A stretch of DNA of 64,000 nucleotides, from the NCBI GenBank assembly GCA_022376515.1, contig WTXI01000019.1:248001-312000 (forward strand), in the 5' to 3' direction. The position numbers were made by a program, and so were the translations under genes. Positions 12,825 to 23,279 of this stretch are shown one piece after another. Every line of letters begins with the position of its first letter. The stretch's first letter is position 1. Under the pieces are notes generated by a model. The model searched no databases. It saw nothing but the letters and a program-made list of their open reading frames with translations, and was not told the DNA's origin. Source of the DNA: Lactifluus volemus (Eukaryota; Basidiomycota; Agaricomycetes; Russulales; Russulaceae).

Positions 12825-13700
12825 ATGGCTCACTTATTCCTCTGCCTTTTGTCCCTTTCCTTCTTCCTTCATTTCGCTTCTTCTCACCTCATAGAGGTAG
12901 CAGCTGCAAAAAAAGAATGCTTCTTTGAGGATCTCCATGTCAATGATCAGGTATAACGTCTCGCTCAACATCAATGGACCACCTCACCTATCGTCCTGTC
13001 CCAGATGACCGTTACGTATCAAGTTGGCGGTGGCGGTCATTTAGACATAGATTTCTGGGTGAGACTGTGTTACGTCTTGCCCCACGGACGTCTCTTACCT
13101 AGACTATAGATCCTCAACCCCGAGGGAAATGCGATAAAGAAGAACCTACGATACTCAACTGGGACCTCGACCATCACTGCAGAACAGGATGGCCGGCACG
13201 AGTATTGCTTTTCCAATCAAATGAGTTCGATTGCGGATAAAATTGTGAGGTGTGTGTGCATTTACCACTACCACCTTCCCTTTCTTGAGTGTGCTCAATG
13301 CTCGCGCTGCTGATTAGCTTCAATGTACATGGTGTCATTTACGTCGGAGAGGCCGATGGTGCGTATCCCACCTTTGTCTGCGTGCGTCCTATCGTTTACG
13401 TGTAGTACAGACGTTGTCGCACCCATCGAACGCGAGATTCGATTACTAGCCCACGGCTTGACCTCTGTGAAAGACGAGCAGGAGTATATCGTGGTTCGCG
13501 AACGGACTCACCGCAACACAGCAGAATCTACCAACTCCCGGGTCAAGTGGTGGTCTATATTGCAAACCATCGTACTATTTTCTGTCGTCGCGTGGCAAGT
13601 CTACTACCTCAAGGTACCGCCTATTACGTCTTACTTGCTCATTGCCACCCAATTGACACAAATTTTGCAGTCCTTCTTCGAGGTTAAGAGGGTTATTTAG
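12825..13700 (+). CDS. emp24: p24-family cargo receptor, p24-beta type
   Basis: p24 proteins cycle between ER and Golgi in COPII and COPI vesicles and sort cargo such as GPI-anchored proteins. A signal peptide is clear (MAHLFLCLLSLSFFLHFASS). The lumenal GOLD domain contains two cysteines (ECFFEDL and HEYCFSNQMSS) and the TYQVGGGGHLDIDF strand. A heptad coiled coil follows (IEREIRLLAHGL, VKDEQEYIVVRERTH). One membrane helix (WSILQTIVLFSVVAWQVYYL) precedes the cytosolic tail KSFFEVKRVI. That tail, with FF and basic residues, is typical of the Emp24/TMED2 class. Several introns of about 50 nt interrupt the gene, including one after EADD near 13357. The reading frame is intact and the stop is at 13698-13700. 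Confidence 0.95.
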
Positions 13701-13980
13701 AGTAGCCTTAGCCTTTCCTTGTCCCCTCCACATGCTGCACATATATTCTATCGCACAACTCCGAGAGGATTCAATCCATATACTCCCGAAGCGATTTAAC
13801 ATAACAATTATACAACACAGCGTGACTGAGAAATTTTATACAAACGTGATGGACAGCTAGATGATAGAAGACATTTGTTTGACGTGGAAATAGAAATGTC
13901 AGGTGCACAATTGTGGGTTATGACATCAACGAAAAAGCAGGAGGACTTTACAATAACGAGTGAGGAAAAAAACAAACTAT
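13701..13980. terminator. Shared 3' intergenic region, emp24 / kinesin-8
   Basis: 280 bp between the convergent emp24 stop (13700) and kinesin stop (13981). It is AT-richer than its flanks and contains AATAATAAC-like and TTTATAC stretches, as expected for two 3' ends. No discrete poly(A) site can be called. Confidence 0.4.
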
Positions 13981-16900
13981 TCATCTCCACGTCGGCTTGG
14001 CCATACGAGAACTATCTGCAGACGAACTGATATCCCCAGCCGAGACGCTCGCCAGCGATGTCCGCGTGCCAGAGTGCAGTCTAGTCGAATAACTCATTCC
14101 CTTCGACGCCAGGCTAAGCAACGACATCCGCTTCTTCTTTGCCGGTGACTTGCGCGACACTAGCCCCGAATCCACCATGAGGCCATCGCTCATGGGCACG
14201 CGCAACTTTCCAGACGCAGACCCACCAGCGGCGGCATACGACTCCTCGTCTACGCGTGCAGCCGCAGCGGGTGGACGGAGACTCGAGCGCCTGCGCGCCT
14301 TTTCCATGCGCATCGGACCAATGTTCGATCGCCGACGAGAAACCTTCAGCGTTGATCCAGCGGACGAGCGTGGTGTCGGTGGAGGGCGACGTGTGGGACT
14401 GTTCATTTTTCTTTTTTGCTCTGCGGTAGGTAACGGTGGTCGTTGCACGCCACTGGTGCTGGTCATGCCGGTGTTGCTTGACGACACGTCCATCGAGAGC
14501 GAATTTAGGCTGCGGTCGGAGAGGGCCCGCCTCCCTGGAACTTTCTCGCCATTTTCGTCGTCCTCTGCGAGGCTACCGAGCGCCGATACCCCCCGCGATT
14601 TCAGGAAGCCGGGATCAAGGCGGCTGCCGCGGCGCGTGCGTGTCTGCTGGTCGCGGGGCGGGAGCGAGAAGCTCAGTTGGAAGCTGTCGTCCGTCTTCTC
14701 GTCCTCCCATTCGCTCTCGGTGGCGGGGTTGCGTGGCGGCGCGGAGAAGACGGGGTTATCGTCCGGAGCGAGGGTGATGGAGATGGAGGGGTTACTACTC
14801 TCCGAGTCGGCGCACACGAGTATCGACGGCTCGCGAACGTCATCCAAACTGCCTTGACCCACCTCGTCGCGCCATTGGACGACCTTCTTTTCCTTGCCCT
14901 TATCGGACGGACGGCGGTACGGAAGTCCGGCGCCATTGAAGCTGTTACGCAAAGACTTGCGTGGTGACTTCATATGGCTTTTTCGTAGAGGCGAGCCTAT
15001 CCCAAGTGCTCCGTACGATGACGAGTGCCTAGCGACTTTGGTTCTCGGTTGCAACTCGGACGGCGCAGAGGAGAGTCTCTTTGGTCTCAAAAGGCTTTTG
15101 AGGCCATCAAGAGTTGAAGGGCCAGGAATGGCTGCATACGATGCGACGGTTTGACCAACCAGTGACTGGAAGTCTTCATCGTTTTGATCCAAGAGGGTTC
15201 GCATGGACGCAGCGACAGTCCGTACAGTGCCGTCCAAACCATCACGCCCCTCCTCTAGCGCCGTCCGAAGCGAACGGCTTGCATCCCCGAGGACAACCGT
15301 ATATCTTCCCACCATACCAAGGAGGTCGACTAGCATCTTGGCTTGCTCCGCCATGGCATCCTTGGTGGCCTCTCGTTCCGCTTCGGATCTGACCTTCTCC
15401 AGAGTGGCCTTTTGCCACTGTGCGTCAAGCTTGACGTTTTCCGTGCTGACCTCGTCGAGACGGTCAGACCGCCTCTCTGTGACAGCCCGGAGAGTGGCGT
15501 CGAACATATTGCTGGCATTCAGAGAACGCTGGAGGCGAGCATTCAGAGCACTATCCGGCTTCAACACATCCTCTTCAGGAGCAGCCAAGGCCCGGAGAAG
15601 CCCTCGTTCTGCTTCGAGGTGAGGAGCAAGGCCGCCTGGTGAATCAGCTTGCTTGTCCAGCTCCCCGAGTCGAGAACAGACGGCGTGTAGCCTGATCTGC
15701 GCCGCCGAGAGTTTTCCAGAACACACTGCGCCATCTTTGATTGACACCTGCACCTGCTCTGCACGGGCCTGTATGTCGTTCTTGACACGTTCGACCTCGG
15801 CCTGCGCCTCTGCTTTCTTCCGCCGCAGAATCTCGCCCTCAGAGTTGATCTTGCCTGCCAGCTTGGCTTTGAGTTCGGCAACCTCGGTGTTAAGCCTGTT
15901 AATGGCTTCGACATATTGGCCGACGTGTCGATCGACGTTGACCACGTTTCGTGTCACAACGCGCGTCTTTATCTTGGTGGCGCGTTCAGCGTATATGAGC
16001 GTATTGTGCGTGTCATCGAAATGTAGGGATGTCGGCGCGACGCAGACGATCATGACGGTCTTGCAGTTCCCGCCGAGAGAGAACTTCAACAGGCGTGTGA
16101 GCTTGCTGTTTCGGTAAGGAACATGGCGGATGGCGCCACCGCTTTCGCAGAGCGCGTTGATGCAGTTACCCAGAGCCAGCAGGGACTTGTTGATGTTGGC
16201 GCCCTCCACCATTCGCTGCCCCATGTTAGTAGTGGCAGCCGCCCGTTCGCTGCCGGCCAGATCAATGATAGAGAGTGTTCCCATAAAGCGCTCTTCTGTC
16301 AAAGAGGCGGTCCTAGGCGATTGGGTTACATGAACTTGCAAGACCGCGTGGGAGCGGGATGAGGTCTCGTTCGCGTGTGTTGGAGACTGCGTTCTCCGGG
16401 AGTTGCCCATAAGAACTATGTCCTTGACTTCCTCAGCGGTTTTTGGTCGGTGTTCATTTAGACCCACGACTTTGACAGATTTGTCTTCACGAATCTGTAG
16501 GCCCCCTCGTGGTGTTGGAACGCCCGGGTCGGCGAGAAGGTCTCGAATCTCTTCATTATATATCTCGAGGAATGTAACGACTACTTCAGCCGTATATTCG
16601 TCCTTGCGATCCTCAATCCGTTGAAAAAGGTCGGCCATTGTTAGATAAATAATGCCCGGGTCGAAATCTGTTCCGCTGATAGTATGTGTCTTGCCGCAAC
16701 CTGTTGCCTTTGAAGCACCAAGACAACGTTTAGTGCGCGTGTACTTGTTTTAGACAATAAACTTACACCGTAGGCGAACACTGTCGTATTGAACCCATCC
16801 AATAGCCTCTGAAGCAGAGGGCCAGCTGTTGCGTCGTATACTTCTTGTTGAGAAGCATCGGGTCGAAACACTCTATCAAACATGAAACGCCTGTCCTTGT

Positions 16901-17222
16901 ACCGCTTGGTACCTGGTGGTAAGAAACCACGCTCAACAAAGGCTTTCGCCTGATCTGGTTCAGCCGGGTCAAAGGTGAGAATGCGGTCGTCGACGATCTG
17001 CACAATTTCGCGGACTGAGGAGTAGGATGTTGATGGACGTTCAGGTATAGAAAGTGCAGCATCCCCTCGAATGGTGGTGTCGTAAACAAGGTCTGGCAGT
17101 CGGGCGGCCTCCCATGTTGAGGGTGGCCGCACGCGAACTAACAAGAATGGTGAGAAGAAACTCTTGGCAGAAATTGGAGATACAGTGTCACCTGCGACAG
17201 AGATTGATCCAGAATGCACCAT
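13981..17222 (-). CDS. Kinesin-8 family motor
   Basis: Kinesin-8 motors walk to microtubule plus ends and limit microtubule length in mitosis and nuclear positioning. Exon 1 (start 17222) gives MVHSGSISVA, spliced onto VRVRPPSTWE. The second exon ends FAYG, and the next starts with the P-loop ATGCGKTHTISG, the form with Cys that is characteristic of Kip3/KIF18 motors. Switch I NETSSRSHAV, switch II DLAGSERA and the INKSLLALGNCINAL helix follow. The neck is VVTRNVVNVDRHVGQYVEAI. A coiled coil (about 100 residues after the motor) and a long Ser/Arg-rich, low-complexity tail complete a protein of roughly 1,040 residues. Most of it lies in one 885-codon uninterrupted exon. This long intact frame contrasts with the broken frames downstream of 21.8 kb. 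Confidence 0.95.
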
Positions 17223-17784
17223 AAGATGAGAGGAAGGGAGGCAACGCACGAAGCGTATGAAAGAAGCACGCACAAGGTCAACCGTGAACCAGCCCCCGCG
17301 CCCTTGGCTGTCCAACCACTGATCACGTGGTCGCGCTTTGATTATCTAATCTTATCATCCACATGGCATTCTACATCGGACATAAGAAATACAGTAGTCA
17401 CTTTCCAAGAAAATGTGTCAACAATCCCATGTAATTCAAGGGCCAAGCCAGGAATGTTCGGTGGGTCCATATCTGGTGTACCCGACTTGCGTGGGCGCTG
17501 GAGCAATTCAATTGGATCACTGGAGTTCCGAGTATCGTGATGCGCAACGAGGGGTGCAGTGGCTGTAACGTGAGGACGAAATACAGAACCTACCCTCGGC
17601 CTGAAGTGGTAGAGGAAGGGGGGGTTTGTGTCAGCAATGCTGTTGCGGTGGCAGCGGAAGCTACAGCTTGTGATATGTCAGAATGGCCTCGGCTTCCGAA
17701 AAGAGAAGAGAAGAGAAGAGGTGGTAGGACTATGGTCGTCATGCAGAGTCGAGTCGGAGGAGGGATTGCCAGGTAGGCCAGTGT
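17223..17784. other. Upstream region of the kinesin gene
   Basis: About 560 bp before a degenerate gene fragment. It carries a short AGAAG/GAAGA repeat near 17698-17722 and nothing recognisable as coding. The kinesin promoter is presumably in its left part. Confidence 0.4.
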
Positions 17785-17998
17785 TCTATGAGGCTGTTAC
17801 ATTCAAGTCATCATTCGTGCGGCATTGTACAGACTGAGAGTTGTCGCAGATCTCCGAACGAACTCCGAGTCTGTCATTCAGTGCCTGTTCAACTTGACAA
17901 GGAAAGAAAGTTTCTCTGCAGTTCGGGAAGGGTGCTTCTAATGTCAAAGTTGGAAAATGATGGTAGTATGAATGCTGACGACGCAGAAACACACGTTA
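17785..17998 (-). pseudogene. Degenerate fragment of the DUF6535-type gene
   Basis: Read on the minus strand, this stretch aligns by eye to the plus-strand segment at about 61469-61712 inside the DUF6535-type gene. Both contain TLPELQ(R/S)NFLSL, VEQA-NDRLGVR(S/T)EI, and end with DVTAS. The copy lacks the repeated LLNLYN stretch of the full gene, has a small deletion before the VEQ motif and a broken frame. No other part of that gene is found near it. It is therefore a short, inverted, 5'- and 3'-truncated copy, not a functional gene. Confidence 0.85.
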
Positions 17999-18952
17999 CT
18001 GTAAGCTTGTCCGTACCTGACAACAGTGCGGGTGCAGCGTAGGTGTGACGCGACTAAAAACACTAAATACCTTATCTTACACCGAGTTATAGCCTCTTCG
18101 AAACCCATGGAGTCATAGGAGATCTCGCTAGATTTTACCCTCGCACACAAAATACAAACCGATTAGGGCGAAATCCGCCATCTTGAACTGGACGGATTTG
18201 TGGAAGTATTCAAATGCGGTTGGCAAAGCCCAGGAACGCCACATTATGCTGGGCATCTCTAGCCAGATCCGGAATGTTTGTATCTCTTTCAAAAGATGGT
18301 TTCATTGATCTCACTGAAAGGGGGGAGACACACCAGAGCACCCCTTTACTTGCCGCTAAACTTTACAGGGTCCTTTCGGGGTGGATGTCTTAATGAGACC
18401 TTCAAGGTGCTTTCACGTCGACTGAATCGAGAACACGAGGCGATATAGACAAAGAGATTCGATGGCTTGCCCGGCTAGCAACGCATCTCAAGGTTCAATG
18501 GGCGTTCCGGGCTCGCGAAGATCGCGTGTGATTGTACTCGGTGAAAACTGTGGACGCCAACTCGTGAGCTAGATTCGGGTTCTATCCAGTAGCGCTAGCC
18601 TCATAAAACAGCAGGACTCGCCCTGTCCTCCACATTGATCAATCAATCTCCGTACCTGCGTACACGACTACGGAAATATCTTCCATCATACCATGAATTC
18701 TTTCTACATGAGTACCCTACCTTATTGACGAATGCCTTGTCCGATGAGGGGAGCTATCCCGCTCAAGGGCCCACATCCACTGACAATGGTCAACCAAACC
18801 TACTGTGAGATCCGTTCATGGGCAGTCTGGTGAGTATGATCTCTTCAGGGATACCAAAGGTCACTCACGTCTCCATGTAACAGGGCGCCCACACTACTGA
18901 TCATTTTGGTGACCTGCCCAGCGGTGGGATCACCTTCGAAGTTGACAATGCC
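17999..18952. other. No recognisable feature
   Basis: Nearly 1 kb with stops in all frames. No splice-consistent exon, terminal repeat or known protein motif was found. Confidence 0.4.
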
Positions 18953-19847
18953 GTGGTGGTCCCACCTCGGAAAGATACCTACCTACAAGACCTCCTAACT
19001 GATTGGATAGACAAAGCGAGGGTACAGTGCTCAGCTGTCGACCAATGGCATGGACTAACTAACCATGTTGCCGACAGCATCGTTACCCTCCTTCGCTCGA
19101 GTCTACCCCCTGTAGTACAGCTATGGCTCCAGTGATATCGTCACCCGGCCCCACGCGGTGCCTGCGACAGGAACGCCCTCGTGGAGCTGAGGGTAGTGAC
19201 AACGAAGGGGGTCCAGGCACAAGTGATGGCCACCTACCACGCCTGAGAAAGAGGGAAGGAGAAGATGGAGGCGAATGGTCTGGAGGCGACAGTCCTCAAG
19301 TAGGGCCCGCCACAAGCCCGCGACCAGGACCCAAACAAGTATCAATAAGAAATCTGAGACGGCAGGACGCGGAGCGAAGAAGCTCGCGACCCCAAACGTG
19401 CAAGAAGTTTCCTATCAATCCATGCCGGGACCAAGTATCCAGCAGGTGCTGGTGTGGCCTACTGCACCAGAGAAGCTGACTTGGGTTGAGGGAAGTGTCG
19501 AAGGAGTGTGGCACCACGACAGCAGCGTGGTGGGACAAGAGGCAGCTGGGAACAAGGAGCAAGCCGAAGAACTATTCAAGATTCCCCCAAGGCTGAAGGA
19601 GCGACATCGGGCACTGCTAGCGGCCACGCAGGTCGACTGGGAACGCGCAGCGGTCGACGTGCTGAAGTGTCGACTCTGCCCCGACGCTGACTTCAGCCAC
19701 TTCGAAGACTTTAAACGCCATTGCGACACGCAGAGGCGTATCCCTCAAAGATATTCTTCTGAATCATCATCTGACGTGGGATGCGCTCAAACGATACCTG
19801 ACAACGCCGGAGAATGCATCAACGCCACAGCTGACAAGGCCGATTGA
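18953..19847 (+). pseudogene. Partial ORF with a C2H2-like zinc knuckle, unknown
   Basis: Two neighbouring reading frames are seen. 18953-19135 encodes a short peptide (DKARVQCSAVDQWHGLTNHV). 19275-19847 encodes about 190 residues ending near CRLCPDADFSHFEDFKRHC. That motif has the CxxC, aromatic and RH spacing of a C2H2 finger and resembles basidiomycete proteins that carry tandem fingers. Here the second finger is missing and the frame stops soon after. A leading segment rich in Gly/Arg/Glu is uninformative. It may be a truncated copy of such a gene. A real short gene cannot be excluded. Confidence 0.35.
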
Positions 19848-21564
19848 GCGTAGGAGACTGTCGCGCCTAAGGCGTCGAGGAGAGATGCGTGCTGGCTGAG
19901 ACTGACGGGAGATAAGATGCCGTGCACATCTCATCAAGGAGATGTTCCCTAACTCATCGAAGAAGGGAGTAAGCAGCGAAGCGATCCCATTCATGTGCAG
20001 GTTAAAATCCCGGGCGGGACACCAGTAGTGGTATCTATTCCTTTTTTCTTCTTCTTTATTTGCGGGTCCTACTGCGATGTGGATATCACAGCGTGGTGAC
20101 ATGGACTATTTTCGGATGTTTTGCCTGTAGTTTCTGTCTCAATTTGTGTTCTTTGCTCCTCTGCATATATATTGCAAGGTTTTTTTTCAAGACTTTGAAC
20201 CCTGTGCACAAATCCGCGGAAGTCGCGTGTAGGCAAAGGGAAAAAAGGATGGAGAAACAAGCAATCGGTGGATCACTCGGATAACCATATAAGATCTCCG
20301 TCGAGTTGGCATGGTTGACTTGCCTCTTGTTACGCTGTTGCATCATGAGAGAGTCAAGTGCGCATTCGAAAACCCAAAACCTGCCTCTTCTCCACGGAAC
20401 ACCACGACCAGTATACGGAGCGGATACCACCGTGGCTGGTGATTTGCGCACCAAACACACTTGTCGCCACAAGCCCTATCAGATCAACAGTTGCTATTGG
20501 AAGAATCCCGAAACAGCCTCGACAAAGAGTCCACATGCGCATTTGCTGTTTATGTGAGGAGGATAGAGATAGGAGGGGAAAAAGCGCCATCGATCAGAAA
20601 GCCGGAAAGAGTGTAGAAATGTGTCAACATCACGTCACTTGAGGTCGGGCCTGCGCCCAATCCCGAGGGCCTCACACTTGATTTAGTGCGTTTCGCACGT
20701 GCGAGCTGAACGGAGGTGGGATATCTGCGTAGTCTCTGTAAGAACGGATGGATGACTCGGATGTCAATGGTCTACCTTGTTGTTTCTGGCTTGGTTGACA
20801 CGTGCTCAGGTTCAACGGACGAGATTATGAGGACGAAGACGAACCATGTCGCTGGAACCTGCTCTGAGCTTTGATCTAAGAACGCACGAATATGAGAGGT
20901 GAGTTTTTAGCGCGAAACTTATTCTCCTCGCGCTCGTACCCCATGCGTCATGTCAGGGATATCGACCTTGAACGTATTTTGTGCACGCAGGAATGAATTG
21001 GTACCTGATTCTCGGAGAGAGTATGGGATAATAACCATCTCATTCATTCAGATGCGTGTTGACTCGATGGCTGACCGCGTTGGACTTCATTGGTATTGCA
21101 TGAGCCCACAGCGTCGAGGATGTATCGGCCCACATCCCTTGGCCCCCGCCTTCCGTACACTACCATGACAACTTTATCACACGGACTCTCGAGAAGCTTG
21201 TTGGATCACAACACTGACAGCACCCTTGGGCTAGTGGCGAAGCACAGAAAGCAAGCCCGTACCAGAACGAGAACTGGTCAAAAGCTTTTGGGGATTTAGA
21301 CACTTACGTACAAGTGTGTGCCAGGCAATACACCATCGTGTGACCTGTCAGATCTCTCAAAGACTTCATCACAGGTGGTGATAACTGACACTGCAACCAG
21401 ACGTCGACAGTTCGGTTACAAGCTTGTAATCAGGTTCGTGTTTGTATATGCTTATCCCACTTCAAGTTGTGACTGGCAATCAACAAGAGAGACGGCTCTA
21501 GTTGTGTGGACCGATTTCATCCGAAGATCCCCAAGTCGCTGATCGGTGCCTATTATCACGTCGC
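19848..21564. other. Gene-poor stretch
   Basis: About 1.7 kb with only small overlapping ORFs on both strands and no family motif. A T-rich patch occurs near 20040-20190. Nothing supports a gene. Confidence 0.4.
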
Positions 21565-21790
21565 TCACCTGCTCAGACTTCTCTCCGATTCTGGACGGCA
21601 TGGCGAGCTCGCCGAAATTGTACTGCATGAAGATGCCCACCTTGGGTACTTTACGTGTACTTCCGTGCACAGGCAATCTGTCGTAGTGCTGCATGGCGGA
21701 GCATGATGTCGCTGTTGTTCGGGGACGACGCGGAGTGGAGAGGAAAGCCTGTAGGGTAGATGACAATCTTGCAGTATCGACCAAACTGGG
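21565..21790 (-). pseudogene. Degenerate fragment of mdm10
   Basis: On the minus strand the fragment reads RLSSTLQA, then a decayed stretch matching NIMLSLQHD, then QYNFGELA and a segment ending EKSEQ. These align in order with the mdm10 gene at about 63465-63720, which has RLSSTLQALV, NIMLSLQHDTGR, LHNFGKLAAQ and EESER. Several small gaps break the frame. It is a short inverted internal copy lying close upstream of ura4. Confidence 0.75.
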
Positions 21791-21856
21791 GGATAAGACG
21801 GCAGTGTGTGCTCGCGGGACGTGAATGAAAAGAAACTCAGCACTACTTTCGTCCCG

Positions 21857-23104
21857 ATGGCGCGCGGGATGGAAGCCTCCACCATCTCAGTTTTATCTCC
21901 TGCAGATTTTCACGTACACCTTCGTCAGGGCAACTTATCAGAACTCGTCACGCCTCATGTTAGAAAGGGCGGGTTCCGTCTGGCATATGTGATGGTGAAA
22001 TTCTCCAGTCACTTCTTCTTATCTACGCTCTAATCGTACCCATAGCCAAATCTCACGCCGCCCATCACTACCACAGATCAAGCGCTAGAATACAAGTCGA
22101 TGCTTGAAAAAATTGACCCAGAGATGGAGTTTTTGATGACTCTGTATCTCTCACCTGATCTCACTCCGGATGAGATTCGAAAGGCAAAGAAGGCTGGGAT
22201 CATAGGTTCATCTTCTGCATAGGGTTCAGCTTCTGTCCTCATGTCCATAAAGGAGTCAAATCATATCCGAGGGGTGTACAACTAATTCCGAGGCGGTATA
22301 GAGTCTTACGAAGCATATTACCCCGTGTTCGAAGCGATGGAAGATGTGGACATGGTACTGAATCTCCACGGAGAAGTGCCATCAGATGGATCAGCGGTGC
22401 GTCTGATAGAGCACTTTTACCATACCGAATGTTGAACGTGGTGCAGAACGTCCACGTTATAAACGCGGAGACAACTTTTTTACCTCATCTAAGGAAACTG
22501 CATGCCCAGTTCCCGCGACTCCGTATAGTGCTCGAGCACGCTACGACACGAGAAGCAGTGGAAACGGTCAAGTCCCTTGGCCCGACTGTGGCCTGCACGA
22601 TCACGGCTCACCATCTTGCACTGACGGTTGATGACTGGGCAGGGCAGTCGTGGAATTATTGCAAACCTGTCGCCAAATTTCCATCGGACCGAGAGGCTCT
22701 TCGCCAAGTGATTCGCGAGGGTGAGATGAACTTCTCTTTTGCCGAAAGCCGGATCTTCTAATTGGTTTAGGTCACCCACGTTTCTTTCTCGGCTCTGATT
22801 CCGCTCCACATCCTTCTATGAAGAAATCGACGAGCTCACCGAACCAAGGTTGCGCAGCGGGAATCTATACATCCCCTATCTTACTCCCATTGACCGCTCA
22901 CCTCCTCGAATCTTTCGGTGCGTTGGATAAGCTGGGATCGTTTGTGAGCAAGAACGGAAGGGCGTTTTACAAGAAAGAGGTTTCAGTGACAGAGGTCATT
23001 GAACTGAAAAGGCGCAAAGCACCTGTGGCTGAAAGTACTCGCTGAAAGAAGAGCAAGTCGTCCCGTTTTGGTCAGGGAAGGATTTAGAGTGGGAGATTAT
23101 TTGA
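21857..23104 (+). CDS. ura4: Dihydroorotase (three apparent 1-nt frameshifts)
   Basis: Dihydroorotase closes carbamoyl-aspartate to dihydroorotate in pyrimidine synthesis. The metal-binding HVH is in PADFHVHLRQGNL near the start. PNLTPPITTTDQALEY follows an intron. Then come NLHGEVPSDG, VLEHATTREAV, TITAHHLALTVDDW and FFLGSDSAPHP with its catalytic aspartate. The conserved block VKSYPRGVTTNSEGGI, containing the carboxylated-lysine region, is recognisable at 22250-22305 only if one base is restored at about 22283 and one at about 22297. The C-terminal EEQVVPFWSGKDLEW needs another at about 23040. Introns interrupt at about 22205-22250, 22399-22445 and 22720-22770. ATGs at 21857 and 21869 are both possible starts. 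Because the missing bases are all single and in short runs, sequence error is my first explanation; a decayed gene is the alternative. Confidence 0.9.
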
Positions 23105-23279
23105 GCCAGATACGGATATACGTTCTCACGTGACGATTAAGCAACTTGTGTTGCAACTAACTTAGAGTAAAACGGGTTCCCCAGCCCACTTTGGGCGCAA
23201 TATACTCACTCCCCTTCGCCTCCTCGACGTGCCCAACAGATCCTCTCGGTAATCCCTCCTGCAGTATTAGCGGTTTCCT

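Noticed and set aside
14150..14857. 235-codon plus-strand ORF and neighbours opposite the kinesin gene
   Set aside because: They are Arg/Ser-rich shadows of the GC-biased kinesin tail on the minus strand, with no motif and no splice context.
20000..21300. Several 60-130 codon ORFs on both strands
   Set aside because: Mutually overlapping, no codon or motif support, no splice-consistent extension.
22240..22320. A 28-nt intron (GTGTAC...TATAG) to explain the ura4 frame break
   Set aside because: Too short for this organism's introns, and it would remove the TTNSEGG block, which is still readable at DNA level.
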